The position numbers were made by a program, and so were the translations under genes. A DNA stretch of 33,385 nucleotides, from positions 1 through 33,385 of the forward strand of contig NZ_FULE01000035.1 in NCBI RefSeq assembly GCF_900163965.1. Direction: 5' to 3'. Source of the DNA: Vibrio ruber DSM 16370. Its GTDB lineage: Bacteria; Pseudomonadota; Gammaproteobacteria; Enterobacterales; Vibrionaceae. Below, in pieces: positions 32,146 to 33,385 of the stretch (the first letter of the stretch is position 1; every line of letters starts with the position of its first letter). Below the pieces are notes generated by a model, which was not told the DNA's origin, ran no database searches, and worked only from the letters and a program-made list of their open reading frames with translations.

Positions 32146-32772
32146 TCAATATCTAAACACTACGCCCGCAGCTACTCGCCCCTGAACTGAATATAATGTG
32201 AGTACAACATTATAAATTTCACCTTTAGTCAACTTCTCGTCGTTAAGCAGAGGCACATTTACCAAACCACTATCTTCGTTATCATCGAGTACCCGACTAA
32301 TACTCACATTTTTTCCTCGACCCAAGACTTCGCCAGCACGAACCACTATTTTCGACTTGCCTGAATTCATTTTGAACGAACCTTTAGGCGTTTCATACTC
32401 ACAAGCGACTACCTCATCCGAGACATTTACTAATGACAAACTACTTCCTTCATAGTGTGAGAAATCCCCTTTAGTTAGTTGACAGCTAGCAGCGTAGTCA
32501 TCGGCACTTTTCTTGTCCCAAGTAGGGCCATAGAAGATGGTAAACTGTCCATCTTGTAAATTAAGGTCACAATCTACAACAGTTTCACTTCGAATTTCTT
32601 CTTTAGTCAGATAATGCTTCACTACGTACTGCTTAGCTCTGTTTTCAAAAATGTATAAGTAGCCACCGTCACCAGGGGCATCTAATGGTATTGTCAGAGA
32701 GAGATTTAGAGATGAATCTGATAATAGTTGGATTGCTTTGAATGCAGTTCTTGCCTGAATCAGAATATCCAT
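32146..32772 (-). CDS. Unrecognised 208-aa protein
   Basis: The family was not recognised. The protein has no signal peptide or membrane helix and is dominated by short beta-type strands: LNLSLTIPL, GGYLYIFENRAKQYVVKHYL, GQFTIFYGPTW, SLSLVNVSDEVVACEYETP, KIVVRAGEVLGRGKNVSI, YNVVLTLYSV. It looks like a soluble all-beta protein, with the last third repeating an immunoglobulin-like or lectin-like rhythm. GAGGT lies 8 bases before the ATG at 32772. The upstream gene (84 aa) is 67 bases away in the same direction. Both sit against an IS3 element and lie outside the type VI operon, so they may be recently gained cargo. Confidence 0.7.
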   Translation of the reverse strand: MDILIQARTAFKAIQLLSDSSLNLSLTIPLDAPGDGGYLYIFENRAKQYVVKHYLTKEEIRSETVVDCDLNLQDGQFTIFYGPTWDKKSADDYAASCQLTKGDFSHYEGSSLSLVNVSDEVVACEYETPKGSFKMNSGKSKIVVRAGEVLGRGKNVSISRVLDDNEDSGLVNVPLLNDEKLTKGEIYNVVLTLYSVQGRVAAGVVFRY

Positions 32773-32839
32773 TTAGTTAACCTCTATTACACGGGCTAAC
32801 CCGCTTTTGGATTAGCTCGCGTACTCAATTGACGATATT

Positions 32840-33094
32840 TTATTTTCGATTTAATGAGGTTAGAAACAATAAATCATGTTCATCTATATTTTTCTGCTCT
32901 GGATGGGCAAGGCGATGTAGAACTTCCTCCTCTGAGTCTATTTCGAAGTTAATTGTTCCCGACAAAAGTTCATTTTCTGAGTCGAAACCGATATCAGCGA
33001 AGTCAATCTCAAAAACATTTTCAATTTCACCGTTATCCGTAATGACTGATTTATCTGGTTTAGGCTGACTTGGATTTATTCGATCGCGGTTCAA
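32840..33094 (-). CDS. Unrecognised acidic 84-aa protein with TTG start
   Basis: The frame starts at TTG (33094) with AAGGA about 10 bases upstream and gives MNRDRINPSQPKPDKS followed by a very acidic stretch (GEIENVFEIDFADIGFDSEN, IDSEEEVLHRLAH) to a TAA stop. It has no signal peptide or membrane helix. The strong negative charge could suit a DNA-mimic, anti-regulator or small partner of the 208-aa protein that follows, but no family was recognised. The IS left end is 57 bases before its start codon, so the original promoter may have been replaced. Confidence 0.55.
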   Translation of the reverse strand: MNRDRINPSQPKPDKSVITDNGEIENVFEIDFADIGFDSENELLSGTINFEIDSEEEVLHRLAHPEQKNIDEHDLLFLTSLNRK

Positions 33095-33151
33095 GTAGGT
33101 ATTTCCTTGTCGCCCACTCAGGTATAGGTACCCTATATAGTTAATAGTAAA

Positions 33152-33385
33152 TGACCTGCTCCCCTAAATCTAGTCCAGTCTATACTTAGTGATGTTCATC
33201 CAACCAAGGAGATGATGAACATGAAGAAGCGATTCAACGAACAACAGATCATTACCATTCTTAAAGAAGCCGAAGCAGGTATTCCCGTCAGGGAGTTGTG
33301 CCGTAAACACGGGATCTCGGATGCGACTTTTTACACCTGGCGCAAAAAATATGCGGGAATGGATGTCTCCGAAGCCCGTCGGCTT
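33152..33385 (+). mobile_element. IS3-family (IS407-like) insertion sequence, left end
   Basis: The sequence TGACCTGCTCCCC at 33152 is the typical terminal repeat of the IS407-like group, followed 57 bases later by a strong ribosome-binding site and the start of OrfA. The right end is beyond the window. The three or four bases before 33152 would be the target duplication if the other end were visible. Confidence 0.8.
33221..33385 (+). CDS. IS3-family transposase OrfA (IS407 group), N-terminal part
   Basis: The frame reads MKKRFNEQQIITILKEAEAG then IPVRELCRKHGISDATFYTW and RKKYAGMDVSEARRL, 55 codons open to the window edge. This is the typical helix-turn-helix and start of the leucine zipper of OrfA in the IS407/ISPpu-type branch of IS3. 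AAGGAG (33206-33211) is 9 bases before the ATG at 33221; in-frame ATGs at 33212 and 33215 lie too close to it. The OrfB part is outside the window. It is a different element from the one at 1-232. Confidence 0.92.
   Translation, partial: MKKRFNEQQIITILKEAEAGIPVRELCRKHGISDATFYTWRKKYAGMDVSEARRL

Noticed and set aside
1..33385. CRISPR arrays, tRNA or rRNA genes, integron attC sites, integrase genes
   Set aside because: No regularly spaced repeats, RNA gene folds, attC-like structures or site-specific recombinase frames were found on either strand by reading.

Overview
The window looks like an accessory, antagonism-rich stretch of a Vibrio-type gammaproteobacterial chromosome. This is inferred from the style of the protein families (SbcCD, a VgrG/DUF4123/pore-former type VI secretion cluster, TauE/SafE, IS3-family elements); no rRNA or tRNA fixes the taxon. 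No CRISPR array, tRNA or rRNA was seen.

Left part (1-3951): a partial IS3-family transposase and the scar of a second IS3 element lie at the edge. Next comes a small sugar or nucleotide-type metabolic group: a phosphoribosyltransferase, a maltose/galactoside-type acetyltransferase and a HTH-only LacI fragment on the minus strand, divergent from a Cof-type HAD phosphatase and a DeoR-family repressor. Three copies of a 10-bp-spaced TGTTCA direct repeat sit in the divergent promoter region and on the DeoR promoter, so DeoR probably controls the whole group and itself.

3949-11486: a wrecked Rhs gene (at least three frameshifts, one in-frame stop, no C-terminal toxin), then a two-gene filamentous-haemagglutinin set on the minus strand. 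A TPS-domain protein (767 aa) is followed by a second exported protein (953 aa) that looks like the rear half of the same kind of adhesin. No TpsB transporter gene is in the window.

12018-20867: sbcD-sbcC, then a compact type VI cargo module on the minus strand (PAAR protein, type-44-like toxin, membrane immunity protein). The module is bracketed by a 116-bp duplication of the 3' end of sbcC, a scar of its insertion. A collapsed second copy of the toxin/immunity tail lies at 20185-20287, beyond a D-2-hydroxyacid dehydrogenase. A small exported protein and a GNAT acetyltransferase complete this part.

21098-30521: a single minus-strand type VI operon, read in the order vgrG with a C-terminal DUF3289 domain, DUF943 gene, stub of a displaced DUF3289 toxin end, second DUF943 gene, DUF4123 adaptor, 1209-aa MIX/VasX-like membrane effector, DUF6708-like membrane protein. 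Tandem hairpins end it. It appears to carry two effectors on one spike, and the DUF943 pair with the toxin stub reads as an orphan-immunity array.

30844-33385: a GNAT enzyme, a TauE/SafE transporter whose natural start codon appears to be ATA, two unrecognised minus-strand genes (208 aa and 84 aa), and the left end of another IS3-family element (IS407-like).

The shared theme is contact-dependent antagonism (Rhs, TPS/FHA, two type VI cargo sets) with several visible stages of cassette turnover.
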